Positions 8,128 to 17,731 of a stretch of DNA of 64,000 nt are shown here, piece after piece (within the stretch, counting starts at the first letter, position 1; each line of letters starts with the position of its first letter). Source of the stretch: Micromonospora sp. WMMD1102 (GTDB lineage Bacteria > Actinomycetota > Actinomycetes > Mycobacteriales > Micromonosporaceae); the NCBI RefSeq assembly GCF_029626265.1, contig NZ_JARUBN010000001.1:6141001-6205000 (forward strand), in the 5' to 3' direction. Below the pieces are notes generated by a model. That model worked only from the letters and a program-made list of their open reading frames with translations. It was not told where the DNA came from and did no database searches. The position numbers and the translations under genes were made by a program.

Positions 8128-11100
8128 TCAGTCCTCCTGCCCTGGCGGGGGCAGCGGGGACCTCCGGGTCTTCGGCAGCCGGAGTACCTCGAACTGGTCG
8201 GTGCCCTCGACCAGCGCGCCGGAGGGGCGGGCGGGCACCGGGCCCGGCGATCCGGCACCCTGGCCGGCGCCGGGTTGGGCGCCGGGCTGGCGTACCCCGG
8301 ATCCGACCCCGGCCGGCACCGGCTCGGCCGGCCCACCCGGGCCGTCCGGTTCGGCGGCCCCGGCGGCCCCGGCCCGGCGGCGCCGGAACCGCTCCTTGGT
8401 GTTCTCCACCATCGTGTAGAGGGTCGGCACCAGCACCAGGGTGAGCAGCGTCGAGCTGATCAGGCCGCCGATCACCACGACCGCCAGCGGCTGCGAGATG
8501 AACCCGCCCTCGCCGGTCAGCCCCAGCGCCATCGGCAGCAGGGCGAAGATGGTGGCGATCGCGGTCATCAGGATCGGTCGCAGCCGGCGCCGGCCGCCCT
8601 CGACCACCGCCTCGACCACGCCCATCCCCTGCGCCCGGTACTGGTTGATCAGGTCCATCAGCACGATCGCGTTCGTCACCACGATGCCGACCAGCATCAG
8701 CACACCGATCAGCGCGGGTACGCCCAGCGGGGTGCCGGTGGCCAGCAGCAGCCCGATCGCACCGGTCGCGGCGAACGGGATGGAGACCAGCAGGATCAGC
8801 GGCTGGCCCAGGCTGCCGAAGGTGGCGACCATGATCACGAAGACGATCGCGATCGCGGCGAGTACCGCCAGCCCCAGGTCGGCGAAGGCCTCCTGCTGCT
8901 CGGCGCTGACGCCGCCGATCTCGAAGCTCGCCCCCGGCACCTCGATCCCGTCGAGCTTCTCTCGCAGGGCGGTGGTGGTGGCGCCCAGGTTGGAGCCGGT
9001 GGCCGTGCCACTGACCGTCACGCTGCGCTCGCCGTCGATCCGGGTCACCGCGATCGGGCCCTGCACCTCGGTCACCTCGGCGATGTCGCCGAGCTTCACC
9101 GCACCGGCCGGACCGGGCGGCCCCACCGGCATCGCCCGGAGCGCCTCGATCCCGGCCGGCGGCGCACCGGTACGCAGCACCACGTCCTGCTGCGCGCCGT
9201 CCAGCGACACCTGGCCGAGCGGGCTGCCCCGGAACTGCTGCGCGACGAGCTGCCCGACGGCCGCCTCGGAGAGCCCGAGCCGGGCGGCGGCGGCCCGGTC
9301 CACCGTGACGTCGATCCGGGGCGCGCTCTCGGCCAGGCTGCTGCGCACGTCGGTCACGTCCGCGGTCTCCGCCATCGCCTCCCGCACCTGCTCGGTCGCC
9401 CGGACAAGTACGTCCTGGTCGGCGGCGCGGACGATCACCTGGATCTCGTCCACCGCGCCCCCGCCCGGCCCGCCGGCCCCGCCGAAGCTGAGTTCACCGG
9501 CCCCGGTCAGCTTGTCGAACTCGGCCCGCAGCGCCCGCTCGACCCGCTCGGCGTCGGCCTCCTCGGTCAACGCCACCGAGAAGCTCGCCTCGTTGGCACT
9601 GCCGCCGCCGGCGAACGGGTTCCCGCCGCCCCCGCCCACGGTCACCTGGTACGACTCGACCCCGTCGGCGTCGGAGAGCACCCGCTCGACCTGCTTGGCG
9701 GCGGCGTCGGTGGCGGCCAGGCTGCTGCCGACCGGCATCTCCTGGCTGATGTTCAGGGTGTCCTGGCCGGAGTCGTCCAGGAAGTTGGTCTCCAGCCGGG
9801 TGGAGAGCGCGAAGGTGCCGAGCAGCACCACCAGGCCGAGCGCGACGGTGAGCCAGCGCCGCCGGGTGGCGAACCGGATCACCGGCAGGTACCCGCGTTG
9901 CAGCGGGCTGCGCAGCTCCTTCTCCTCGGCCGCCCGCCGGACCGCCTGCTCGGTCGCACCGCCGTTCGCCGGCCGGAGGAACCAGTACGCCAGCACCGGG
10001 ATGATGGTCAGCGAGACCAGCAGCGAGGCGAGCAGCGCCACCGTGACGGTGATCGCGAACGGCGCGAAGAGCTGCCCGACGAAGCCGCCGACAAGCACGA
10101 TCGGGGTGAAGACGGCGACCGTGGTGAGGGTGGAGGCGGTCACCGCGCCGGCCACCTCGCGTACCCCGCCGAGGATGGCGGTGCGCTTGTCCTCGCCGTA
10201 CCCGAGATGTCGTTTGATGTTCTCCAGCACCACGATGGAGTCGTCGACGACCCGGCCGACCGCGATCGTCAGCGCGCCGAGGGTGAGCAGGTTGAGCGAG
10301 TAGTCGGCGACCCAGAGCGCGATGAGCGCCACCACCACCGACAGCGGGATGGAGACCGCGGTGACCAGCGTCGAGCGGACGGAGAGCAGGAAGACCAGGA
10401 TCACGAGTACGGCCATCACCAGGCCGAGCAGGCCCTCGGTGGTCAGGCTCTCGATCGACTTCTCGACGAACGGCGCCTGGTCGAAGACGACCGTCAGGGT
10501 CGCGCCGGAGGCGCCGGAGAGTTCGGTGAGCCGGTCCCGGATGTCGTGCGAGATCCGCACCGCGTTGCCGTCCGGCGCGGCGGTGACCATGATGCCGAGG
10601 CTGTCCTCGCCGTCGGTCCGGGTGAACGAGGTCGGCGGGGCGAGCTGCTGCCGCACGGTCGCCACGTCGCCGAGCCGGACCGGCTGCCCGCCGGCCCGCC
10701 CGGTCAGGAAGATCCCGCCGAGTTCCTCCACCGAGCCGATCCGGCCGCCGACCTGGACGGTCCGGGTCTGGTCGGCCACGGTCAGCGCCCCCGCCGGGAT
10801 GGTGACCCCGTTGGCCCGCAGCGCCTCGCCGATCGCGGTCGGCGCCACCCCGGCGGCGGCCAGCTTGACCGGGTCCGGGGTGATCACCACCTGCTGGTCG
10901 CGGGCACCTGTCACCTCGACGGTACGGACGCCGTCGATCGACTCCAGCTCGGGTACGACGGTCTCGGCGAGCTTGTCCGCCAGGGCCCGCTCGTCGCCGT
11001 TGCCGGCCGCCGCGAGCACCACCGCCGGCAGGTCGTCGGTGCTGCCGGCGATCACCTGCGGCTCGACGTCCTCGGGCAGCGAGAGCCGGTTCAGGGCGGT

Positions 11101-11430
11101 CTGCATCTTGTTGACCGCGTCGTCCAGGTCGGTGCCGAACTCGTACTCGACCTGGAGGGTGGCGCTGCCCTCCTGGGAGGTCGAGGTGACCTTGGTCAGC
11201 CCGGCGATCCCCTGGATGCTGTTCTCGATCGGCTCGGCGACCTGCTCCTCCACCACCTCCGGCCCGGCGCCCGGGTACGGCGCGACGATGAAGGCCGCCG
11301 GGAACTCCAGCGAGGGCAGGAGCTGCTGCTTCAGCGACGGTACGGCGTACACGCCGAACCCCGTGACCACGATCGCGATGAGCGCGACAAGCCCTCGGTT
11401 GGCGAGACTGAGTCTGGCGAGGAACGACAT
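8128..11430 (-). CDS. Efflux RND transporter (HAE1/AcrB-like)
   Basis: 1100 residues. RND architecture: a first transmembrane helix (ANRGLVALIAIVVTGFGVYAV), a large extracytoplasmic porter domain, six clustered helices, then a second half of the same layout. Signatures: LPSLEFPAAFIVAPYPGAGPEVVEEQVAEPIE at the start of the porter domain and GRVVDDSIVVLENIKRHL in helix 4, carrying the aspartates of the proton relay. The C-terminal 70 residues are Gly/Pro/Ala-rich. No membrane-fusion or outer-membrane partner is nearby, as expected for a Gram-positive. The ATG at 11430 has AGGAG about 10 nt before it; the frame is open to 11598. Together with the MFS gene it makes an export pair inside the split threonine locus. 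Confidence 0.95.
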   Translation of the reverse strand: MSFLARLSLANRGLVALIAIVVTGFGVYAVPSLKQQLLPSLEFPAAFIVAPYPGAGPEVVEEQVAEPIENSIQGIAGLTKVTSTSQEGSATLQVEYEFGTDLDDAVNKMQTALNRLSLPEDVEPQVIAGSTDDLPAVVLAAAGNGDERALADKLAETVVPELESIDGVRTVEVTGARDQQVVITPDPVKLAAAGVAPTAIGEALRANGVTIPAGALTVADQTRTVQVGGRIGSVEELGGIFLTGRAGGQPVRLGDVATVRQQLAPPTSFTRTDGEDSLGIMVTAAPDGNAVRISHDIRDRLTELSGASGATLTVVFDQAPFVEKSIESLTTEGLLGLVMAVLVILVFLLSVRSTLVTAVSIPLSVVVALIALWVADYSLNLLTLGALTIAVGRVVDDSIVVLENIKRHLGYGEDKRTAILGGVREVAGAVTASTLTTVAVFTPIVLVGGFVGQLFAPFAITVTVALLASLLVSLTIIPVLAYWFLRPANGGATEQAVRRAAEEKELRSPLQRGYLPVIRFATRRRWLTVALGLVVLLGTFALSTRLETNFLDDSGQDTLNISQEMPVGSSLAATDAAAKQVERVLSDADGVESYQVTVGGGGGNPFAGGGSANEASFSVALTEEADAERVERALRAEFDKLTGAGELSFGGAGGPGGGAVDEIQVIVRAADQDVLVRATEQVREAMAETADVTDVRSSLAESAPRIDVTVDRAAAARLGLSEAAVGQLVAQQFRGSPLGQVSLDGAQQDVVLRTGAPPAGIEALRAMPVGPPGPAGAVKLGDIAEVTEVQGPIAVTRIDGERSVTVSGTATGSNLGATTTALREKLDGIEVPGASFEIGGVSAEQQEAFADLGLAVLAAIAIVFVIMVATFGSLGQPLILLVSIPFAATGAIGLLLATGTPLGVPALIGVLMLVGIVVTNAIVLMDLINQYRAQGMGVVEAVVEGGRRRLRPILMTAIATIFALLPMALGLTGEGGFISQPLAVVVIGGLISSTLLTLVLVPTLYTMVENTKERFRRRRAGAAGAAEPDGPGGPAEPVPAGVGSGVRQPGAQPGAGQGAGSPGPVPARPSGALVEGTDQFEVLRLPKTRRSPLPPPGQED

Positions 11431-11670
11431 CAGCGGCTCACTCCTGTTTTTCGGGTCGGCGCGAGTGTTGTCGGGTTGGCGCGAGTCTGCGATCGCGCGA
11501 GGTCCGGCTCGGCGCGGCAGGGAAAGTCTGCCTGACCCGGAACTCAGCCCCGGCGCCGGGGCGCTGACCGGCGTGCCGGTCACCCGCCCCGGCGACAACT
11601 CCGGCTCAGCCGCCTCTCAGCAGGCCGGATCCGACTCCGGCCCCGGACAGGATGGGCCGGCGCGGGCCGG

Positions 11671-11910
11671 CGTCGCCCAGGCCAGGCAGGCGTCGCCCAG
11701 GCCAGGCAGGCGTCGCCCAGGCCAGGCAGGCGTCGCCCAGGCCAGGCAGGCGTCGCCCAGGCCAGGCAGGCGTCGCCCAGGCCAGGCAGGCGTCGCCCAG
11801 GCCAGGCAGGCGTCGCCCAGGCCAGGCAGGCGTCGCCCAGGCCAGGCAGGCGTCGCCCAGGCCAGGCAGGCGTCGCCCAGGCCAGGCAGGCGTCGCTCAG
11901 GCCAGGTCGA
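11671..11910. repeat. 20-bp tandem repeat array (VNTR) at the 3' end of thrC
   Basis: Eleven perfect head-to-tail copies of CGTCGCCCAGGCCAGGCAGG run from 11671 to 11890, followed by a diverged twelfth copy at 11891-11910. That last copy contains the final codons and TGA of thrC (11897-11899), so the array appears to have grown out of the gene end. The unit is not a multiple of three and there are no spacers, so it is neither coding nor CRISPR. Copy number probably varies between strains (inference). Confidence 0.97.
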
Positions 11911-12946
11911 GGGCGCGGGCGGCGGTGGGGACGTCGTTACGGATGGTGATCGGCGACGGGGCGGTGGAGATCGCCCACTCCGGGTCCTTCAGGCCGTGCC
12001 CGGTGACCGTGCAGACCACCGTCGAGCCGGCCGGCACCCGGCCCTCGGCGGCCTGTTGCAGCAGCCCGGCGACGCTCGCCGCGCTGGCCAGCTCGACGAA
12101 GACCCCCACCTCGCGGGCGAGCAGCCGGTACGCCATCAGGATGTCCCGGTCGGTCACCGCCGCGATCAGGCCGCCGGAGGCGTCCCGGGCGTCGAGCGCC
12201 TTGGTCCAGCTGGCCGGGTTGCCGATCCGGATCGCGGTGGCGATGGTGGACGGCTCCCGGACCACCTCGCCGGTGACGATCGGAGCGGCGCCGGAGGCCT
12301 GGAAGCCGTACATCTTCGGGCGGCGGGTGGCGTTGCCGGCCCCGGTCTCCTCCAGGTAGCCCATCCAGTAGGCGGTGATGTTACCGGCGTTGCCGACCGG
12401 CAGGCAGTGGATGTCGGGGGCGTCGCCGAGGGCCGCGACAATCTCGAAGGCGGCGGTCTTCTGGCCGTGCAGCCGGTCGATGTTCACCGAGTTGACGAGC
12501 GCCACCGGATAGTCCTGGGCCAGCTTGGCGGCGAGCGACAGGCAGTCGTCGAAGTTGCCGTTGATCTGGAGCAGCTTGGCGCCGTGCACGAGCGCCTGGG
12601 CCAGCTTGCCCAGCGCGATCTTGCCCTGTGGCACCAGCACCGCGCAGGTCAGCCCGGCCCGTGCCGCGTACGCCGCCGCCGAGGCGCTGGTGTTCCCGGT
12701 GGAGGCGCAGATGATCGCCTTGTTGCCGGCCTCGACCGCCCGGGAGACCGCCAGGGTCATGCCGCGGTCCTTGAACGAGCCGGTCGGGTTGGCGCCCTCC
12801 ACCTTCAGGTAGACGTCACAGCCGAGCTGTGCGGAGAGCACCGGTGCGGGCAGCAGCGGGGTGTTCCCCTCGTGCAGGGTGATCACCGGCGTGGCCTCGC
12901 TGACCGGCAGCCGGTCCCGGTACGCCTCGATCAAGCCCCGCCACAT
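11897..12946 (-). CDS. thrC: Threonine synthase
   Basis: PLP enzyme that converts O-phosphohomoserine to threonine. 349 residues, matching the short actinobacterial ThrC. PLP lysine K59 is in [11 protein letters not shown]; the phosphate-binding region [11 protein letters not shown] and the [18 protein letters not shown] helix are intact. The ATG at 12946 is preceded by GAGGAGAG. It lies 223 nt after hom on the same strand. The stop codon falls inside the last copy of the 20-bp tandem array, so transcription continuing toward the RND gene must cross 240 bp of repeats. Confidence 0.97.
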   Translation of the reverse strand: MWRGLIEAYRDRLPVSEATPVITLHEGNTPLLPAPVLSAQLGCDVYLKVEGANPTGSFKDRGMTLAVSRAVEAGNKAIICASTGNTSASAAAYAARAGLTCAVLVPQGKIALGKLAQALVHGAKLLQINGNFDDCLSLAAKLAQDYPVALVNSVNIDRLHGQKTAAFEIVAALGDAPDIHCLPVGNAGNITAYWMGYLEETGAGNATRRPKMYGFQASGAAPIVTGEVVREPSTIATAIRIGNPASWTKALDARDASGGLIAAVTDRDILMAYRLLAREVGVFVELASAASVAGLLQQAAEGRVPAGSTVVCTVTGHGLKDPEWAISTAPSPITIRNDVPTAARALDLA

Positions 12947-13082
12947 GTCGCTCTCCTCGCGTCGCGGTCCCGCCCGCCGGCCGGCCGGCGGGCACCTTCT
13001 CCACGGTGACTTAGCGTGGCCGACGCGCCGCGCCCGCACCACCCGCTAACCATCTGGCGGGACAGAGCCGATCAGGCAGTAC

Positions 13083-13138
13083 GCCCGGCCATAGCTCCCG
13101 GCGGGCAGCCGCCCGGCCACGGCTCCTGGCGGGCAGCC
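13083..13138. repeat. 28-bp tandem duplication between hom and thrC
   Basis: Two adjacent 28-nt units (13083-13110 and 13111-13138), both starting GCCCGGCCA and ending GGCGGGCAGCC, with three differences. They fill much of the hom-thrC gap. No gene or recognised leader RNA is seen there. Confidence 0.7.
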
Positions 13139-13169
13139 GGTCCTGCCTGGTCCGGGCCGCCGGTCCGCC

Positions 13170-14525
13170 CTACCGGTCGCCGCCCTCGACCCGGAGCACG
13201 CTGGCGATGGACCGGACGATCTCCAGCCGACGCAGCTCGTCGACGGTGGCGGCGAGCGCGGCGTCCGGCGCGGCGTGCGTGACGATCACCAGGATCGCGT
13301 CGCCGCCCCGGCTCACCGGCCCGGTGACCCCGTCCGCCGGGCCGGCCGGCGCGGGTGCCTGCCGGACGGTGGCGATCGACACGTCGTGCCGGGCGAAGAC
13401 TCCGGCGACCGCGGCGAGTACGCCGGGCCGGTCGGCCACGTCGAGGCTGATGTGGTAGCGGGTGACCGCCTCCCCCATCGGCCGGATCGGCAGCGCCGCG
13501 TACGCCGACTCGCTCGGTGCGCGTACTCCGGCCAGGTGGTTGCGGGCCGCCGCCACGATGTCGCCGAGCACCGCGCTCGCGGTCGGCGCACCTCCGGCGC
13601 CGCGCCCGTAGAACATCAGTTCACCGGCGGCGTCGGCCTCGACGAACACCGCGTTGAAGGCGTCGCCGACGCTGGCCAGCGGATGGCTGACCGGGATCAT
13701 CGCCGGGTGCACCCGGACGCTCACCGACTCGGTGCCGGCCGAGTCCGGCCCCCGGGAGGCGATGCAGAGCAGCTTGATGGTGCAGCCCATCGCCTTGGCG
13801 CTGGCCACGTCGGCGGCGGTGACCTCGGTGATCCCCTCCCGGTGCACGTCGGCGGCGGTGACCCGGGTGTGGAAGGCCAGCGAGGCCAGGATGGCCGCCT
13901 TGGCGGCGGCGTCGAAGCCCTCCACGTCGGCGGTCGGGTCGGCCTCGGCGTAGCCGAGTTCGGTCGCCTCGTCCAGCGCCTCGGTGAAGCCGGCGCCGGT
14001 GGCGTCCATCGCGGAGAGGATGAAGTTTGTGGTGCCGTTGACGATCCCGGTGACCCGGGTGATCGAGTCGCCGTGCAGCGACTCGCGCAGCGAGCGGAGC
14101 AGCGGGATGGCGCCGGCCACCGCCGCCTCGTAGTAGAGGTCGGCGCCGCCCTCGGCGGCCGCGTCGTGCAGCGCCCCGCCGTCCTCGGCCAGCAGCGCCT
14201 TGTTGGCGGTCACCACGCTCTTGCCGGCCCGCAACGCCTCGACCAGCCAGCTCCGGGCCGGCTCGATCCCGCCGACGACCTCGATCACCAGGTCGACGTC
14301 GTCCCGTTTGACCAAGCCGAGCGCGTCGGTGGTGAAGAGCGTCGGGTCGACCGGCAGTCCACCCCGGTCCCGGCCGAGCCGGCGTACGGCGATCCCGGCG
14401 ATCTCCAGCGGTGCACCGACCCGGGCGGTCAGGTCGGCGGCCTGCTCGTGCAGCAGGCGTACCACCTCCGCGCCGACGGTGCCGCAACCGAGCAGAGCCA
14501 GACGGACAGGCTTCGTCAAGGTCAA
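13170..14525 (-). CDS. hom: Homoserine dehydrogenase
   Basis: Reduces aspartate semialdehyde to homoserine, the branch point to threonine and methionine. 451 residues. N-terminal Rossmann motif LGCGTVG (residues 12-18), central catalytic region with TANKALL and NGTTNFILSAMD, and a C-terminal ACT domain (about 350-440; YHISLDVADRPGVLAAVAGVF) that in this family gives threonine feedback control. Its ATG overlaps the lysA stop codon as ATGA, so the two are translationally coupled. Confidence 0.97.
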   Translation of the reverse strand: MTLTKPVRLALLGCGTVGAEVVRLLHEQAADLTARVGAPLEIAGIAVRRLGRDRGGLPVDPTLFTTDALGLVKRDDVDLVIEVVGGIEPARSWLVEALRAGKSVVTANKALLAEDGGALHDAAAEGGADLYYEAAVAGAIPLLRSLRESLHGDSITRVTGIVNGTTNFILSAMDATGAGFTEALDEATELGYAEADPTADVEGFDAAAKAAILASLAFHTRVTAADVHREGITEVTAADVASAKAMGCTIKLLCIASRGPDSAGTESVSVRVHPAMIPVSHPLASVGDAFNAVFVEADAAGELMFYGRGAGGAPTASAVLGDIVAAARNHLAGVRAPSESAYAALPIRPMGEAVTRYHISLDVADRPGVLAAVAGVFARHDVSIATVRQAPAPAGPADGVTGPVSRGGDAILVIVTHAAPDAALAATVDELRRLEIVRSIASVLRVEGGDR

Positions 14526-15907
14526 CCCACATCCAATGAGAGCAGATCGTCTTCGGTCTCCCGCCGGACGACCAGCCGCGCGCGACCGTCCCGGACCGCC
14601 ACCACGGGCGGCCGGGGAACATGGTTGTAGTTGCTGGCCATGCTCCGGCAGTAGGCGCCCGTTCCGGGCACGGCGAGAAGATCTCCGGGCTGCACGTCGG
14701 CGGGCAGGAATTCATCCTTCACCACCACATCCCCGGCCTCGCAATGCTTTCCCACCACCCGGGCCAGAATCGGCTCGGCGGCGGACCGGCGGGATGCGAG
14801 GGTCGCCGAGTACGACGCACCGTAGAGCGCGGTACGGATGTTGTCGCTCATCCCGCCGTCGACGCTGACGTACGTCCGGATCCCGTCCACGTCCTTGACC
14901 GTGCCGACCTCGTAGAGGGTGAAGACGGCCGGGCCGATGATCGCCCGGCCGGGCTCGACCGAGAGCCGGGGTACGGCCAGCCGCAGCCCCTCGCACTCCC
15001 CGTCCACGATCTTGTTGATCCGTTTCGCCAGGTCGTGCGGGGTCGACGGGTCGTCCTGGGTGGTGTATGCGATGCCGAAGCCGCCGCCGAGGTCCAGCTC
15101 CGGCAACTCCACCCCACGGGCGTCCCGGATCTGCGCCTGAAGCCCGAGGATCCGCCGGGCGGCCAGCTCGAAGCCGCTGGTGTCGAAGATCTGCGAGCCG
15201 ATGTGCGAGTGCAGCCCGCGCAGTTCGAGCACGTCGTCGTCGAGGATCCGGAACGCGGCAGCCGCCGCCGCGCCGCCGGCCAGCGAGAAGCCGAACTTCT
15301 GGTCCTCGTGCGCGGTGGCGATGAACTCGTGGGTGTGCGCCTCGACGCCGACGGTGACCCGGACCAGCACCTTCGGGCGGACGCCCCGCTGGCGGGCCAG
15401 TTCGGTGAGCCGGTCGATCTCCTGGAAGGAGTCGACGACGATCCGGCCCACCCCGGCGTCGACGGCCCGGGCCAGCTCGGCCGGGGACTTGTTGTTGCCG
15501 TGGAAGCCGATCCGCTCGGCCGGCATGCCGGCCGAGAGCGCCACCGTCAGCTCCCCGCCGGAGCAGACGTCCAGGTGCAGCCCCTCCTCGGCGATCACCC
15601 GGACCACCGCCCGGCAGATGAACGCCTTGCCGGCGTAGTAGACGTCCTGGTCCGGGAAGGCGGCCAGGAAGTCCCGGCAGCGGCTGCGCAGGTCGTCCTC
15701 GTCGAGCACGTAGGCCGGCGTGCCGAACTCGGCCGCCAGCTCCCGGACGCCGAGCCCGGCGACCACCAGGGCGCCGTCGGCGTCCCGCGCCACGTTGCGC
15801 GGCCAGAGTTGCGGCACCAGGGCGTTGACGTCCTCCGGGGTACGCAGCCAGGCCGGTCCCCGCATCCCGAGGTCACCGTGCAGTGCCCCCGCTTCGTGAG
15901 CGCGCAT
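14522..15907 (-). CDS. lysA: Diaminopimelate decarboxylase
   Basis: Last step of lysine synthesis: meso-diaminopimelate to lysine and CO2. 461 residues. PLP-lysine K94 in YYAGKAF, the barrel motif LHSHIGSQIFD, glycine-rich LDLGGGFGIAY, the substrate-binding VEPGRAIIGPA and VDGGMSDNIRTALYGA are all present. I chose the ATG at 15907, with GGGGCAG upstream; the frame is open to 16657 but that extension overlaps argS. It begins 65 nt after argS and overlaps hom by 4 nt, so argS-lysA-hom form a unit. Confidence 0.97.
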   Translation of the reverse strand: MRAHEAGALHGDLGMRGPAWLRTPEDVNALVPQLWPRNVARDADGALVVAGLGVRELAAEFGTPAYVLDEDDLRSRCRDFLAAFPDQDVYYAGKAFICRAVVRVIAEEGLHLDVCSGGELTVALSAGMPAERIGFHGNNKSPAELARAVDAGVGRIVVDSFQEIDRLTELARQRGVRPKVLVRVTVGVEAHTHEFIATAHEDQKFGFSLAGGAAAAAAFRILDDDVLELRGLHSHIGSQIFDTSGFELAARRILGLQAQIRDARGVELPELDLGGGFGIAYTTQDDPSTPHDLAKRINKIVDGECEGLRLAVPRLSVEPGRAIIGPAVFTLYEVGTVKDVDGIRTYVSVDGGMSDNIRTALYGASYSATLASRRSAAEPILARVVGKHCEAGDVVVKDEFLPADVQPGDLLAVPGTGAYCRSMASNYNHVPRPPVVAVRDGRARLVVRRETEDDLLSLDVG

Positions 15908-15972
15908 CTGTGCTGCCCCTTTCCACGCGCGTGTTGCCGCCGTGCCCGCCGTGCCCGGCGGCCGGCGGCCGG

Positions 15973-17634
15973 TCACATCTGTTCGGGGGCGGAGACGCCG
16001 AGCAGCGCCAGGCCGTTGGCCAGCACCGTCCGGGTCGCCTCGACCAGCCAGAGCCGGGCCCGGGTCAGCTCCGCCGGCACCGGCTGGCGGCCGAGCGGCA
16101 GCACCTGGCAGGCGTCGTTGAACCGGTGGTACGACCCGGCCAGCTCCTCCAGGTATCGGGCGATCCGGTGCGGTTCGCGCAGCTCGGCGGCGGTGGCCAC
16201 CACCCCGGGGAACTCGCCGAGCGACTTGAGCAGGTCGTTCTCCCGCTCGTGGCTGAGCAGCCCCGGGTCGAAGTCGTCGCCCCGGTCGACGCCCAGGTCG
16301 GCGGCGCGGCGCAGCAACGAGGCGATCCGGGCGTGCGCGTACTGGACGTAGTGCACCGGGTTGTCGTTGGAGTTCCGGGTGATCACCTCGATGTCGAGGG
16401 TCAGCGGCGAGTCGGTGGAGGAGCGGGCCAGCGAGTAGCGGGCCGCGTCCACGCCCACCGCGTCGACCACCTCGTCCAGCGTGACGATGTTGCCGGCCCG
16501 CTTCGACAGCCGGACCGGCACCCCGTCGCGGACCAGGTTGACGAGCTGGCCGATCAGGATCTCGATGTTGAAGTCGGGATCGTCCCCGGCGCAGGCGGCG
16601 ATCGCCCGGAGCCGGTTGACGTAGCCGTGGTGGTCGGCGCCGAGCAGGTAGACGCACTTGTCGAAGCCGCGCTCCCGCTTGTCGATGTAGTACGCCGAGT
16701 CGGCGGCGAAGTAGGTCAGCTCGCCGTTGCTCCGGATCAGCACCCGGTCCTTGTCGTCGCCGAAGTCGGTGGTGCGCAGCCAGATCGCCCCGTCGGCGTC
16801 GTAGACGTGGCCCTGCTCGCGCAGCCGGCGCAGGGCGTGCTCGACGGCACCGCTGCTGTGCAGGGTGCGCTCGGAGAACCAGACGTCGAAGTGCACGCCG
16901 AACCGCTCCAGGCTGGCCCGCATCTCGTCCAGCATGAGCTGGTAGCCCCGGTCCCGGAAGATCGGCAGCGCCTCCTCGGCCGGCAGGTCGGCCAGGCCGG
17001 GGCGCTCGGTCACGATCCGTTGCGCGATCTCGGTGACGTACTCCCCGGAGTAGCCCTCTGCCGGGGTCGGCTCGCCCTTCGCGGCGGCGTAGAGCGACTG
17101 GCCGAACCTGTCGATCTGGGCGCCCGCGTCGTTCACGTAGTGCTCGCTGGTCACCTCGGCACCGGCGGCGGTCAGGATCCGACGCAGCGAGTCGCCGACC
17201 GCCGCCCAGCGGGTGTGCCCGAGGTGGATCGGGCCGGTCGGGTTCGCCGAGACGAACTCCAGGTTGACCCGCTGCCCGGCCAGCCGGTCGCTGCGCCCGT
17301 ACGCCTGACCGGCCTGGACCACCTCGCGGGCGAGCTGCCCGGCGGCGGCCGGGTCGAGCCGGAGGTTGAGGAAGCCCGGTCCGGCGATCTCGACCGACTT
17401 GACCCCCGGGGTCCGGGCCAGTTCCCCGGCCAGCGCGGTGGCCAGCTCCCGGGGCGGCAGCCCGACCCGCTTGCTCAGTTGCAGGGCGATCGTGGAGGCG
17501 TAGTCGCCGTGCTCGGGGTTGCGGGGTCGCTCCAGCGTCACCGACTCGGGCAGCACCGAGTGATCCAGGCCACGCTGCGTGAAGACGGCGTGGGCGGCGG
17601 CGAGAACAGCGTCGGCGAGGTTGGCGGGAGTCAC
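15973..17634 (-). CDS. argS: Arginyl-tRNA synthetase
   Basis: Class I aminoacyl-tRNA synthetase, 553 residues, typical length. It has an N-terminal Arg-S additional domain, the HIGH-type motif HLGH at 137-140 within [13 protein letters not shown], a KMSKS-like MSKRAG equivalent in VRLSKRAGN, and the anticodon-binding helical domain starting near [13 protein letters not shown]. The start is GTG at 17634. It is the first gene of the argS-lysA-hom unit and is divergent from the DUF3105 gene, with a 97-bp shared promoter region. Confidence 0.97.
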   Translation of the reverse strand: MTPANLADAVLAAAHAVFTQRGLDHSVLPESVTLERPRNPEHGDYASTIALQLSKRVGLPPRELATALAGELARTPGVKSVEIAGPGFLNLRLDPAAAGQLAREVVQAGQAYGRSDRLAGQRVNLEFVSANPTGPIHLGHTRWAAVGDSLRRILTAAGAEVTSEHYVNDAGAQIDRFGQSLYAAAKGEPTPAEGYSGEYVTEIAQRIVTERPGLADLPAEEALPIFRDRGYQLMLDEMRASLERFGVHFDVWFSERTLHSSGAVEHALRRLREQGHVYDADGAIWLRTTDFGDDKDRVLIRSNGELTYFAADSAYYIDKRERGFDKCVYLLGADHHGYVNRLRAIAACAGDDPDFNIEILIGQLVNLVRDGVPVRLSKRAGNIVTLDEVVDAVGVDAARYSLARSSTDSPLTLDIEVITRNSNDNPVHYVQYAHARIASLLRRAADLGVDRGDDFDPGLLSHERENDLLKSLGEFPGVVATAAELREPHRIARYLEELAGSYHRFNDACQVLPLGRQPVPAELTRARLWLVEATRTVLANGLALLGVSAPEQM

Positions 17635-17731
17635 CGAACCATGCTAGCGGGGGTAGACTCGGTCACTCGGTGGCGACCCTGCGCGTGTGTGGCCCGCCAT
17701 CCCCCCTGACCGACCGACCTGACGAGGGACC

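Noticed and set aside
7684..11535. Plus-strand open frame of about 1280 codons across the MFS and RND genes
   Set aside because: Antisense to two clear transporters; its Arg/Gly/His-rich composition is a codon-bias artefact.
11671..11910. CRISPR array
   Set aside because: Units are contiguous and identical with no spacers, and no cas genes are present.
11652..12359. Open frames translating the 20-bp array as RRPGQAG-type repeats
   Set aside because: They arise only because the repeat lacks stops; the unit is not a multiple of three and no start or ribosome-binding site supports them.
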